Below are positions 1 through 11,376 of a stretch of 64,000 nt of DNA, in pieces (the stretch's first letter is position 1; every line of letters begins with the position of its first letter). The DNA is from Zelopaecilomyces penicillatus. Its lineage: Eukaryota; Ascomycota; Sordariomycetes; Hypocreales; Pseudodiploosporaceae. Below the pieces are notes generated by a model. That model did no database searches and had not been told where the DNA came from. It saw only the letters and a list, made by a program, of their open reading frames with translations. Both the position numbers and the translations under genes were made by a program. Location: NCBI GenBank assembly GCA_005765155.1, contig VCCP01000001.1, forward strand, positions 4,588,001 to 4,652,000, read 5' to 3'.

Positions 1-2249
1 CCTGGTGCAGGCATCCGTGGAGGTGAGTCTCCAAAGTTTGGCTCTCTGTCGACGGTCACAATCTGCGGTGTCAAGGGTCGCTGCTGTGGTGTGTTAAATC
101 GTGGTGTGTTGAAAGCATCGTCAGCAACCTGGAATTGGAATGGGTCAATTGCAGTTCTTGAGGTGGGTTGGCCTAGTCCAGCGATAATGTCATAACCTGC
201 CTTTTCCGCCCTTGGCGGCTCTCGCTGCACCTCAGTTCCAGAGCTCATCTTGCTATCTCCATGCGGAAATTGTGAGACTTCACTGCGCGTCTGCGGGTCG
301 AACCCTACCCAGCTGCCTTCATCTCTGAGTTTATAAGCACTCTCCCCAGGATAGTGACCGACAGCGACTTCGTGTCTCTTGCTAGGTGGATCTTGAAATC
401 CTTCCTCTCGACAAGACCGCTTGTGGTCGTGATCATCCGCGTATTTAGAAGGATACGAGTCTTGTCTCGATTTACGGGATTCCTTGCCACGACCAGAGTC
501 GCGAAATCGGTCATTGGCACCATCCCTATCCCGTTCCCGTTCCCTTCGGTTCTCTCGGCTCTCTCTCTTATCCTTCTTGAGTTCAGATGTTAATGCTGCG
601 CCAGCGATGGCAGCTACCACACCAGCAGCTGCTGCTCCACCAAGACCAGAGCCATCAGATTTGTGCTTCAAATTCCGAGAATCATGTCGATCATCGACCT
701 CGAACTTCTCTGCTTCATAAACCTTAGACGACACTGGCACTTTAGGAATTGGCTGCTGGATAGTGACAGGAAGGGGGCGAGAACGCTGAGGATCCTGCTG
801 CGATGCTACAGCAGAGGCCCGGTCGGCATCGAATCTTCGAGGATCAGACGTTGGAATGGGGTAAACCTCTCGCATTGGCATATTCTCCATAGTCCCTGGG
901 GCGGATCGATTCGGGAGGGGAACATTTTGCTGGAAAGGCGCTGGCGGTGCATATCGGTTCTCTCCAAAGCCGCAGGGGGTGTTGATCAGCCCGCGGAGTG
1001 AATTGACAGGTCCAAAGAGAGAAGGATCAACAACAGAACTCTTGGGGCCCAACTCTGTAGCGCGATTGACAGAAGAGCCAATGACAGAGCCAGCGACAGC
1101 GGTCCCGGCAACTGCAGTCAACGAAGGTCCCCAGGGTTGCGAGTATGATCCATACGCCATTTCGGAACCCACTCCATCGCTTATTGAGTCGTCAGACTCA
1201 TCCTCAGAAGCAGACTCCCAGTCTGACTCGTCATCAGAGGCGCGATGCGGCTTGGAGCTGCCGATACCTCGACTCTGACCCACCTTCTTCCCATGACGAA
1301 ACGTGGATAGCGCAGCGGCTGCCGCGACAAGCCCTGTTGACTTGGACCGGCTTGCCAAACGCAGGTCGCTCTCGTTTTGACTCCTAGCAATTTCGGATAG
1401 CTGTCGGCCAATGGCCAATATCTCTTCATCCGTCTTGTCTCTCTTCTTCAAGTGGGCCTTTACGGGCATGCTGGAAGGTGGCATGTCCCGATGCTGCACA
1501 TTAGTGGGAACTGTAGTCCGGGCACCAACGGTGGTGGTACGGCCCTTGGGCTGCTTGATGTATCCATGACCATATGCCATGTCGGAGTTAACAGATGACG
1601 AGGACGAGTTATTGCTGCCGCCAAAATAAAAGACGCGTCCCTTTTTGCTGCCACTGCTCCTGCGACGCCGCGGCACGCGCTCCGATGGAGCACGAAAGAA
1701 GGCATTGAAGACGCCGCCAAATCGGTGGGTGGGGTATTTTCGAGAAATATCTACCAGCGACGTGGAGGAGTCGGAAGCCAGGGAGTCGGATGAGGAGCCT
1801 GAGCCGGAGACAGCGCGATCGCGGGCGCGATAATCGAGCGGGATAGGCTGCTGACCATGTTGCTGTGCGAATTGAGGCTGGGTGTGGTGTGGTGAATATT
1901 GATGGGATGGATGTGGTGAGGGTTGTTGTGAGTGCTGTTGTGAGTGGTGTGGCGAACATGGTAGTTGTTGTGAATATTGCGGCTGTTGCGAGCGTTGCGG
2001 TGAGTAGTATTGTGAGTATTGTTGTTGTGGTGGTGGTGGTTGTGAACGTTGTTGCTGTTGTTGTTGTTGATGTTGCTGCTGATACTGCTGCTGCGACTCT
2101 TGAGGCGGCGTCTCAACAAAGGCGCCAGGCATCGTCGCGGTCGGTAATTCAGCCTGTATTCCGTCGAGATGCTCGCGCGAGTGTCGTCGCTCGCGCCTCC
2201 GCCTGCGGGAGCTCTCGGGGCTCCGCCGGCGGCGGGGTTCTCGCATCAT
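1..2249 (-). CDS. N-terminal part of a large Gln/Ser-rich low-complexity fungal protein (runs off the window)
   Basis: One reading frame stays open on the minus strand from an ATG pair at 2249/2246 to base 1, giving about 749 codons with no stop, so only the 5' part is visible. The start is Arg-rich (residues 3-25). A Gln/Pro/His-rich stretch follows (about 50-140), with Ser-rich segments, a basic RRRRSSGSKKGR-like patch and an acidic DESDWESASEDESD segment. A hydrophobic Ala/Gly-rich stretch (AAAAGVVAAIAGAALTS) precedes a run of charged Lys/Arg/Glu residues. Most of the chain looks disordered. From memory of fungal proteomes it resembles the N-terminus of the very long proteins annotated as involucrin repeat proteins. 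That is an inference without alignment, and no biochemical function can be given. The shadow frames over this region are His/Asn-rich products of the CAG-type repeats and are not genes. Confidence 0.75.
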   Translation of the reverse strand, partial: MMREPRRRRSPESSRRRRRERRHSREHLDGIQAELPTATMPGAFVETPPQESQQQYQQQHQQQQQQQRSQPPPPQQQYSQYYSPQRSQQPQYSQQLPCSPHHSQQHSQQPSPHPSHQYSPHHTQPQFAQQHGQQPIPLDYRARDRAVSGSGSSSDSLASDSSTSLVDISRKYPTHRFGGVFNAFFRAPSERVPRRRRSSGSKKGRVFYFGGSNNSSSSSVNSDMAYGHGYIKQPKGRTTTVGARTTVPTNVQHRDMPPSSMPVKAHLKKRDKTDEEILAIGRQLSEIARSQNESDLRLASRSKSTGLVAAAAALSTFRHGKKVGQSRGIGSSKPHRASDDESDWESASEDESDDSISDGVGSEMAYGSYSQPWGPSLTAVAGTAVAGSVIGSSVNRATELGPKSSVVDPSLFGPVNSLRGLINTPCGFGENRYAPPAPFQQNVPLPNRSAPGTMENMPMREVYPIPTSDPRRFDADRASAVASQQDPQRSRPLPVTIQQPIPKVPVSSKVYEAEKFEVDDRHDSRNLKHKSDGSGLGGAAAAGVVAAIAGAALTSELKKDKRESRENRRERERDRDGANDRFRDSGRGKESRKSRQDSYPSKYADDHDHKRSCREEGFQDPPSKRHEVAVGHYPGESAYKLRDEGSWVGFDPQTRSEVSQFPHGDSKMSSGTEVQREPPRAEKAGYDIIAGLGQPTSRTAIDPFQFQVADDAFNTPRFNTPQQRPLTPQIVTVDREPNFGDSPPRMPAP

Positions 2250-2354
2250 GATGCCGGGTTTGCTCGGCGTCGTGACGGGTGTGTGGTGGAAAGACGGATG
2301 GGAGAAACGGCCGTGGTGTTGTTTTTGTTTTTGGGCTCCCAAGGACGGCCAGCT

Positions 2355-2385
2355 AGCCTAGCAGCCTAGCAGCCTAGCAGCCTAG
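2355..2385. repeat. Tandem CCTAGCAG repeat
   Basis: The 8-bp unit CCTAGCAG is repeated nearly four times in a row, about 105 bp upstream of the start codon of the Gln-rich gene and so within its likely promoter or leader. Confidence 0.85.
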
Positions 2386-2969
2386 GGAGCTTTGTGCTGG
2401 CTCCAGTGGGCTTCAATCCGCTTGGGCTCCCAGGCCATCTCTCTCTACCCCCTGTCAACCTCAAGCCGCCCGGCGACTGGCTGGGTGGGTGGCTGGTGGC
2501 TGGTAACCGGGGGCCTGCTGGTTAGTGCTGGTTGCTGGTTGCACAGCGTGCAGACAAACAGACTGCCTGGGGCCTAGAAGCGCATCTACCTGTGGCTCAG
2601 ACGGACGACAAGGGCTACTACCAGCGAATCAAGGCAGCGAACGAGGCGATCAAGGGGGTCTTCCAGTGGGGTCTCATCAGCCACCATTAGCGAATGGAGA
2701 GCGTACCTCGGCTTTGTACCTGTACATATGCGACCGTAAAATGATTTATGGGTCCACGGGCAGCTTTCCATTCCACATTATTGCTCCAAAACGTCACTAC
2801 AGGGCTGTTTGGATACGTTATGTCCTACCAGAATTCACCTGTACGAATGGAAAGCCAACACGCGCCAACGCAGGGCGTTTGATTGGATTCAATGGCTGCA
2901 CATGACCGTCAATCTGCAAACCCGAAACTCGACTGCATGCCCTTTCTCCCTTTTTGTGTTTCCTCAATA

Positions 2970-2970
<1 letters not shown>

Positions 2971-3034
<64 letters not shown>
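2971..3034. repeat. (GTCT)16 tetranucleotide microsatellite
   Basis: The tetranucleotide GTCT is repeated 16 times without interruption over 64 bp. Because 4 is not a multiple of 3, it creates pseudo-coding frames of Val/Cys/Leu/Ser on one strand and Asp/Arg/Gln/Thr on the other. These should not be read as genes. Confidence 0.97.
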
Positions 3035-3035
<1 letters not shown>

Positions 3036-4307
3036 CCGCCGAACACGGCTGTAATTGCACGTTGTTGTTGTTGTTGTGTTCTTTGCGCAGTTTGTCGCTT
3101 CACCAGTGCGGTCATCATTGTCCAAAGAACTGGGCACCCTGGTACCTACGTGGATACACATGTAACGCGCTGGGCGCTAATACAAGGACTCGTGCAGCAA
3201 ACATGCAGCTTTTGATGACGGGAGCAACCACAGATGCTACCGCAAAAGGGGAGATAATAATTTCAACGTCCCATTTTTCTTCTCATTCTTGTTTCTGCAT
3301 GGCTCCCTCCCCCTTCCCATGATTCACTGGAATGTCCCACTACGTATGCAGTACCCATAAGCAGTATGGGCAATATTTCAATCCCGAAATTTGCATTTTC
3401 GCATCTGCAGCCGCTTGGGTCTCACTGCCCTTGGGTTCAGGCTAGGTGATCTCTGGCATCTCAACAGTGGGTTTTGCCTCTTAAATTGCCTTCCATTGCA
3501 TTGCCCAAGCACTGTAGTAGGTACTGCAACCATGCATTAGGGTGCCTACAGCACTTTAAGTGGTGCCTTAGTGGCAAGCTCTGCCGCCTATCTGCCCCAG
3601 CAGATGAAAGTACCGGTACACCTGACTTATGTCCCCCCACCACACCCTTGCCAGCTGGCAGTGGATCCTCGCCACGTTGGCGCCCACAGCCTAATTTCGG
3701 CCTGGTGATGATGTGAGGCCCATCATCCCTTCAGGTACAGTCAGTACAGTCACATGTTCAATTACGCGCTTTGCCTACCCTGCACTTGTTTACCATGTTC
3801 CATTTCTGACTTCCTGTCCAATTTTCATTTGCCCACATGGCATCAAGCATGTCTAAATGCGCAATAAACGCCCATTTCGTTCGTATAGGAAAGATAGACT
3901 TGATGCTACAATACTAACTACCTAATAATGAACCACCACGTTCGCCGGTGGACGTTTTCATTGACATCATCAATGTGCTGGAGTGAACTTAAACAGTTGC
4001 ACTTCGCATCAGTCCACAATGCAGTATAAGAAAGTATACTAAACACAATATTACAGAAGCCTTTCAACAACTATAATACATAGAATGGTAAGCTATCTAC
4101 TTGGGAAGTTGTTTTAACCAAGACAATATCCTGTTCCCAGTCATTCCTCATACCATCATAACAAGGAAAACCCCGATTATATACATACCATATCTTGGTA
4201 CAAGTAGAATATCAGCATCCGAATAACATATCTTGCTCCCTCATTCACACCTAACAGAAAACCATTCTCCTCCTTCATATAATCCTCCCGCTTACCCCTA
4301 GAATTGA

Positions 4308-6098
4308 TCAGTATCCCCCCACAACCTTCACCTTGACATGTAATCCCTTGGCCGGCCGTGCCGTTACGCCGCCCTTGATATCCAGATTCTTCTCGTCCAA
4401 ATCCGCCTTATTCTGCAGCTCAAACTCGAACCTCCCAACCCAGGCCGCCACCAGACACGCAAACTCCGCCTTGGCGAAACTCTGTCCGATGCAGCTTCTC
4501 GGCCCATGCAGGAACGTCAAGAAAGCATAATTGCTCGTGGCGCCGCCGCTGGCCGCCCTTTTGCTGTTGTTCCCCTCGCCTACTCCCGCTCCCGCTCCCG
4601 GCCCCAGAGCAGCTGCGGAGCTGTTGGAGTCCGGCATCCACCGGTCCGGGTTAAACTCACTGGCGTCGGAGCCCCACATCTTGGGGTCTAGGTTGACGGC
4701 CCAGGGCGAGAGAAGAACGCGTGTTCCTTTGGGCACGGGCTGTCCGAGAATCGTGGTGTCGTAGGCCGCCTCGCGGATGGTCTGCGGCACGGGGCTGTAG
4801 TAGCGAAGCACCTCGCTACAGACGGCGTTGAGGTACGGCATGCGGTCAATGTCCATGCTTGTTACCCCGGTGTCGGCATCGACGGATGGCAGCCTCTCCC
4901 GGATCTCCTCGCGCAGCCGAGTCTGCACATCGGGGTACTTACAGAGCAGATATATGGCCCATGTCAGTGCCGTCGCCGTCGTCTCGTGGCCCGCGGCTAA
5001 GAATGTCATGAGCTGATCTACCAGATTCTCATCCGAGAAGTGGCCGCTCTCAAGTGCCACCGACAAGATGTCGACACCAGTTTCTCCCTTGCTTGCCAGC
5101 TTCGCCTTCTTCTCCAGAACTAGGTCTCGACACAGAGCGCGAATCGTCTTTGCTGCCTCTCTGACGTCTTCGTTGCGGCGCAAGGGTAGCAAGTTGAGCA
5201 GCCATACCGGGACAACCGTGCCCACGAGTGCCAGTATCCTAGCCTGTCGCGAAGGCATAAACAGATGCTGATATGTACGAACAATATCGCTGTTCTCGTC
5301 CCGAATCGCCCCAAAGTCTCGCCCCAGCCCGGCCACGCCGATAATGTCCAGCGTGCACCGTGACGCCCACTGGCTAATCTCCATGTTTGCAGCACCTTCT
5401 GGGCCACATGCATTCGTCATTGCGTGCGTCACCTCCCGAGCTTTGTCCCAGAAGACCGCGTAGAGATCCTTGATATGGCGAAAGGCAAAAGCTGGCAGTA
5501 AGTTGCGCCGTTGCATCTTGTGCTCATCTCCCTCGGTGAGCAGTATGCCAAACCCAAGAATGCGCCCAATGGACATTCTTACGGATTGCGGTTTCTGGAA
5601 TGCATATGCGTTTGTAACGAGCACCTCGGCGAGGGCCTTGGGCGAACACACAAGCAGCCGTTCCGTGTTAAAGAACCACAGGTATCGTATCAACCCTTCA
5701 TTTGGCAAAGTACGAACCCTATAAATACGCACAAAGAGAAAGGAGGACTAAGTCAGCATGAATCTCAAAAGTCTATTCCCAAAAGGATGAGAGGGGGTGC
5801 TCATCAACTGTTCTCACCATTCTCTCGCAGGCTGGCCGTTGGGCTCTGCAGCAATTTTCCGGCCATGACCCAATAGCCAGTGACTCCCACCCGGCTGTGG
5901 AAGATGTCGCAAAGAAGACAGATATTGAGGATACACAAACATGTACCATACTGACCACGCCGCAAGCTGCCCAAACCAGAGAGCAGCAACAGCCGCGACA
6001 AAGTATGATCGCGACCACGCATTCTGATTACCGTAGGTCAATACCGCGCCGCCCACCATGGCCCCAGCCGTCATGGCTTTCCACGTATAAGCCGCCAT
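4308..6098 (-). CDS. Cytochrome P450 monooxygenase, ER-anchored (563 aa, two exons)
   Basis: Join of 6098-5818 and 5718-4308 around a 99-bp GT-AG intron (5719-5817). The splice restores the continuous EWVRTLPNEGLIRY segment typical of fungal P450s. Two hydrophobic segments in the first 60 residues fit an ER membrane anchor. P450 landmarks are in order: the I-helix AGHET at about 336-340, the K-helix ExxR (EVLR, about 396-399), FNPDRW in the meander, and the haem loop HGPRSCIGQSFAKAE with Cys about 503. All key residues are present, so a haem-thiolate monooxygenase fed by P450 reductase is expected. An extra Gly/Ser/Ala-rich insert of about 30 residues lies between the meander and the haem loop. 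The substrate is unknown. No other secondary-metabolism gene adjoins it, so a role in xenobiotic or lipid oxidation is as likely as biosynthesis. Confidence 0.93.
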
Positions 6099-6650
6099 TG
6101 TTTTTCTTTGCGCACCGCGCGCACAGATGCGCTCGAGTCGCCTGCTGTGGTGTGCGTCGTGTGGTGGTGCGTAAGTACGTCGAGTACGTGAGTGCCGTGT
6201 GCGTGTGCGTTTTGTTTCAATATCTTGCGACTCTCCCCGTGTGTGAGGTGGCGGGAGCAGGGCTCGTCGCTCGTTTGTTGCTCGTGCTTATTTGATAGTT
6301 GTAGAGTAGAGCTACGATGATGACTGTTGGGTGGTGATGATGATGATGATGATAATCAGAATGATGACTGCGTCTGATGGATGAAAACGGGTTCACCACA
6401 TGGATGGGCGCACAGCAGTCATGTAAAATTTGGCCAAGTGAATGAGTCTCCGTGATGTTCAGCTTATTTCCGTAGCCTCCTTGGCACCAACGAACCGTGC
6501 TTGCGTAGGAAGGTATGTGTGGGAAGTTCAACTAATTAATATAGGTAGCACGGAGGAGTTAAAGGAAGCTAGGTCATGGAAGAAACAACCACAAGTGCCG
6601 AGAGAGCCGTTGGCCACCTCTTCTCACACTTTCAATGCATTTCCAACTAA

Positions 6651-6664
6651 CCCCCCCCCCCCCC
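6651..6664. repeat. Poly-C tract (C14)
   Basis: Uninterrupted run of 14 cytosines in the spacer upstream of the P450 gene. Runs this long are length-variable and error-prone in assemblies. Confidence 0.9.
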
Positions 6665-7783
6665 TTCATTCCCCATCAATCTCATCAGATCGTCATGCCT
6701 GAAACCCCGGGACAGCTGGCCGCCTTGCTGAGCTGGGACTGGGAACTGGGGTGGCGGTGGTGGGGGGGAGAGGTAGCGAGCGAGGGATGGGATAGGATGG
6801 AGCATTGGAGACGATGTATTGAATCTCAGCTCAGCCCAGCGCAACCACCACCACCAGAACCTACTAGGTAGCTGAACTCTGGGGGCTTTCGAGGAAAAAG
6901 CTCATCGGATGGACCGACCGCATAAAGTACCACACTACTTGATACGATGTACCTCGAAAGAGTTACTGTAATAACAACTTACTTCCCGCTGTGCTCCGTA
7001 TCAGAGCCAACCAACCGAGCCTGCCATCGGCCTCTTCAGACGCCCCGAGCCATCGGCTTTGGTTTTCCAAAGACATCTTCCGCCTCCGGTCCGTTTTGGT
7101 TCGGATAGTTTTTACGAACTAACTTGGCGCCACGGGATCCGATTTGCCGCCTAATCGTAAGAACGTACAACCTCGAAACGATCATACTCTTCTCATGCTT
7201 GACCATTCGACTCTGACATCATCCACCTTGGCCATTATGTGAAGTGGCTGAATGAAACGCAACACGCAGTGGCGGTTGGTACCATTGCATGTGTGTAGTT
7301 GTAAGTACTGCAGATAGGCATTCATGTAAGACTCGGCGGCCTGTTTCCGTAAAATGTCTCAGCTGAACGAGCAAGACTTATTAATAATGCAAGTAGCCTT
7401 TTCGTTAATGCCTCTCTGCATGCGCCTTGGCTGCATCTTGGCCTTCTTCACACGGCTAGAAAAGCCTCCAAGTCTCTTGTGCGAAACCCAACCTGTGCGC
7501 GCACGCACCAACGACAATGCGGATTCACGAGTGCGAGCAACGCTATTAATCAGCTCGTGGAGATGACTTGATTCGCTAATAACCTTCCGCTAACTACTTT
7601 CCTCTAATATAGTACTCGTAGGAAAAAAAAATTGGGGACACATCGCGCAATCTATACCCTGGAATCCTGATGCTCATGCCAACCCTTGCACAACCGAAAT
7701 CAAACAAAATAAACGCCTTGATTCGCCCCTTGACACTATTCCTTGGCCAGTTACTCCAATCCCAGCCCTGTCCTTGACATCTC

Positions 7784-7805
7784 AAAAAAAAAAAAAAAAA
7801 AAAAA
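7784..7805. repeat. Poly-A tract (A22)
   Basis: Run of 22 adenines followed within a few bases by a further A-rich run. It lies about 210 bp beyond the stop codon of the minus-strand RING gene, so it is a T tract on that gene's sense strand. Confidence 0.9.
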
Positions 7806-8015
7806 GAAGGAGAAAAAAAAAAACCCCTTCGCGTTCATTGACATATGGGCGTCAAACTAGGACGCACCACGTACAAACGAGTCATGTCCGTACAGTCATA
7901 TATATATGTGGAATTAACGATGGCGCATGTATGAGCATCAGATCTCAATGCGGGAGAATAGCTTAATGCCTCAACCTGGGCGTCTTGGACCTGCCCACTC
8001 TGCATTTGCACCGCC

Positions 8016-10420
8016 CTACCACGGTCGATTTCGATTCTGAATTGACGGTAACGGTGTTGTCTCGGCCAGCGGTTGTCGCTGTACAGCCTCGTCGGCTTGA
8101 ATGGAAGCACCTCCGTCGACCTCAGTTTCTGGACTGGCATTGTTGCTGTTCCGCTCATCGGGCGTGCCCAACTCCCGGAACTGGAATAAAGGGTTAGGAA
8201 GCAGCGGTACGTCGCTGGGCACAAAACTCGACCCTACAATGGGCATATGACCCAATCCTGTATGCCGCCTATTTGTCCGGCTGTGGGTAGTAGCTGACAC
8301 AGAGGCCGAGTGAGAACGTGAATGTGTTGGCATTGCCCCTGAACCGTGCCTGCCTGGTCCCATGGGATTGGGATCTTGATGCAAGGTCGGATGGGCCGCT
8401 GGCCTTCTTTGGCCTGGTATGGAGCGGCTCACCCACTGCGCATAGCGCTGCAGTGATTCTCCAGACGGAATCACAGGCGCGGGAGGTGACGTGGTCCCTG
8501 TAAAAGGAGCAGGACGGTTGATGTCGGATGCGGGTGAGTCTGGGTCTGGAGAATCCGCTGTATTTCGTCGTTGCCGTGTTCTGCGTTGGTTTTCTTCGGC
8601 ATCATCGGGTAGTGACCGTCGCTCAGCCGCGGTGACTTGTCTTGGGGTAATGAGAGTGGCATCTCCGTCGACCGGTAAGCCGGTCAAGAGCCTGACGTAA
8701 ACTTCTTCAGATAATCTGCCAAAAAAAGGTTAGCCGTTTGTTCGTGCTGTGTATATCATTGCAATCTAACCCTGGAGGGAGCGGAGCTGCGCGCATCCTC
8801 ATGATATTCATGAATGCCCGGGCCGAATTGGCCTGTTGCTTTGGTTCCGAGTGGAGCTTGTCGCGGCAGTACGGGCAACTATCAGAGTCCTCAAACCACT
8901 TCTTGATACAATGATCTCCGAAAACATGCTTGCATTTCGGGAGCTGAAGGGGAGCCTCGTTGATTCCCTCGGGAGTCTCGACACCAAAGTCATTGTAACA
9001 AATGACACAAGCTACACGTCATCAGCTTTGACATTCTACCAGGAGAGCAGGAGAGAAAACAAGACTGCTTTTCCCTTAGAAATATCGGCCAAGTTCAAAA
9101 GAAAAACACCAAAAGAAAAGAGAGTGCCTACTTCTTTCGTTCTCAGGCAAGTCTGCGACATCGATGCTCTGTAGTGACTGCAATGCTGCCCTTGAAGCGA
9201 CCATCTTGCTGGATAGGGCACCACGCAAAACCTGCATTTGGCGAACTGTGGCATCTTCAGCCGAATGGTCACTGCTCTGCTCCCGGCGGCTTGAACCCCC
9301 TACTCCGTGCTCGCTTATGGTATGATTTATATCAGTGTGATTATCTCTAACTGGATCTGACATGATCTGTCGTGCATTCATAGATCGACGAGCTCTGGAG
9401 TGTCCTGAACGGCGACGGTCGTGCGTGTGAGGTGATCGAAGTAAATCAACAAAAGGATCGTAATCAGACGACGCAGATTCGACTATGTTAAGTTTATGGT
9501 CAGTTAAGGTCCAGAGAAAGCCGTCACGGACACCACGATGAGAGGTGAGGGGGGCAAACAAATAAATTAACCACGCCAAGTGGCATATGATTACACGCCG
9601 GAAAAGCAGACCGTTGAAAAGAAGAATGATGATACCATCAACAGAGCAGGGGAAATGCTTGACTTGAGCGACACAAAGAGAGGACCAAATGAGACTTACA
9701 TGTGGATTGAGGCAACGAGTTGCGATGAGCTCTGGGGGCTGATGACGGGTAAGAAGAAGAATGAGAGTGCACGCCCCCGCGTCTCTGAGATGTTGAGGCG
9801 AAAGGGGGAGCCTGAGCCGAAAGCTGTGAACCGAGCTGGTGACCAAACGAATTTGCCGAGTTCTCTGCAGATGGTGGCATCAGTGGGCGAGGTAGTGTAT
9901 GTGGTTCCGACGTTGCACCTGGTGGCCCCAAGCCAATTTCTGCCGGCGGGACGAACTGTTGATTTCGTCCACCAGGGGCGCCCATGTATCCAAAAGACAA
10001 CTCACTCGGATTGCCGTTCATGTGCATTGGGCCTAGAGGGACGGCATGCGGAGGGCCAGGCATTGGTGGCTGGATATGCTGATTCCAATGTCTCGAATGC
10101 ACCGGTAGGCCAGAGACGGGGTCTGGTAGAAGAAACCCGCTTCGGAAACTGGGATCGGGGAGTGGCAATCCCCCACTATGGCCCATGAAAGGGTGGGTTC
10201 CGGGCAGGTGGTGAAAGGGATGATGATGCTGGTGGTAGTGGTGAGAGCGCGGGGGAGAAAATGACGGCTGCATGGGCGGAGGATGAGACGACCAGTGGTT
10301 TGGCGACGTGTGCGGTTGGAGATGGCCATGGGACATCCAGCTGCCTGAGCCCTGAGCCATGGTTTCACTGTGGGAATGAAGCCGGGGCGGATTATGAAGG
10401 ATATAGTCCATCGGATCCAT
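8016..10420 (-). CDS. RING-finger protein, probable E3 ubiquitin ligase (670 aa, four exons)
   Basis: Join of 10420-9700, 9482-9132, 9011-8771 and 8715-8016. All three introns are GT-AG and the sum closes in frame. Residues 1-250 are His/Pro/Ser-rich and probably disordered. The RING finger lies at about 359-406: CVIC at 359-362, then C384-K-H386, C392, and CPYC at 403-406. The fifth ligand position (389) is Gly, so His391 may supply that ligand; the line HVFGDHC is otherwise well formed. The C-terminal 230 residues are again Ser/Pro/Arg-rich. A soluble E3 that recruits an E2 through the RING is the expected role; the substrate cannot be read. The ATG at 10420 (MDPMDY) is the first in frame, but an open, coding-like stretch continues upstream of it (see findings), so the N-terminus may be longer. 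Confidence 0.85.
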
Positions 10421-11011
10421 GACGCATAGTCGCAGGCTCTCTTCGGCCTGGTGATTCACAAAATTCAGAGAGGCAAACAATCCGGCTTGCGGCACTGGAG
10501 GTGCTCTGTGCTCGCGGTAAATGGAAATGAAGCTTTGTATGTACTGTATGTAGCAATACTGACGGAGGCCGTTGGGCTCCTTGATAACAAGACTATTCGA
10601 GATGCTATATGCAAACGCTCGTGCTGCTGAGTCGACTCGAGGAGGACGTGAAGAGAAGCAGGGACGTCGGGTGACGATGGCGGCCTATCGCTGGTATCGG
10701 AGCCTGGGCGCTGACGCTGACGTTGATGGTAGGGTGTCTGTCTGGTCAGGCAAATATGGAGACGTCTGGCAACGGCGGTTTCGGCGGGCAGCGACACGGC
10801 GCTCAGCGGAGGCTGATCCCTACAGGACACAACCGGTAAAGAGGGCACACTGTATATCTGATTGAACAGCAAGTAAGATAGGATTGAACTATTGATGCTG
10901 TAGTTGTTGAATGCTGTAGATGGGCAGGGTGAGAGGAGAGTGTGAGAGGTGAGAGTGTGGGAGTGTAAGAATGAGAGAGAGACTGCAAGTCTGGGTCGGA
11001 ACTGTAGGACT

Positions 11012-11051
11012 GGTCGTGATGGGCCGTGATGGGCCGTGATGGGCCGTGATG
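11012..11051. repeat. 10-bp tandem repeat GGGCCGTGAT
   Basis: Three perfect copies of GGGCCGTGAT at 11021-11050 are preceded by one diverged copy (TGGTCGTGAT). The 10-bp period is close to one DNA turn, which would place each copy on the same helix face in the upstream region of the RING gene. Confidence 0.85.
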
Positions 11052-11349
11052 GTCTGTAAGGGTCCGTGTTGGTCTCACGTCGTCCTGCGGCCGGAGAAAG
11101 CTGGTCATGCCCAAAAGCGCCTTTTGGCTGCGTCTACTGTCTAGCCCTGCTTTCCGCGGGGCGATTGGGGCGGGACAACAGTCGAGAGGGCGAGGGCGAG
11201 GATGATGGTGAGGGTGAACGGTGGCGGGTAGGCGACGCCGGAGACGCAAGCAACGGAGCTAAAGGCCCAGTCTAGAGGTGGACAGTCTGGGCACAGTCGG
11301 AGACGACAGGACTCGAGCACAGCTTGCTCGGCGTCAGCGGACCACCTCT

Positions 11350-11376
11350 GGGTATGGGTATGGGTATGGGTATGGG
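11350..11376. repeat. GGGTAT hexanucleotide repeat
   Basis: About four and a half copies of GGGTAT. It resembles but is not the TTAGGG telomere repeat. Confidence 0.85.

Larger units (their letters stand above)
2250..4307. other. Intergenic spacer with microsatellites
   Basis: About 2.06 kb separates the upstream end of the Gln-rich gene from the 3' end of the P450 gene. It holds an 8-bp tandem repeat and a (GTCT)16 microsatellite, listed separately. The short frames across it have no recognisable protein features. The 3' half (about 3850-4300) is AT-richer and probably includes the P450 3' untranslated region. Confidence 0.6.
6099..8015. other. Intergenic spacer: P450 promoter side and 3' flank of the RING gene
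   Basis: About 1.9 kb between the P450 start and the RING gene stop. It contains a GAT run (about 6334-6354), a C14 run (6651-6664) and an A22 run (7784-7805) close to the 3' end of the RING gene. Short frames here show no domain or signal peptide. I see no gene. Confidence 0.6.

Noticed and set aside
2818..3215. Repetitive Cys/Leu/Ser/Val and Asp/Arg/Gln/Thr frames
   Set aside because: They are translations of the (GTCT)16 microsatellite on the two strands.
11350..11376. Possible internal telomere repeat
   Set aside because: The unit is GGGTAT, not TTAGGG, and there are fewer than five copies.
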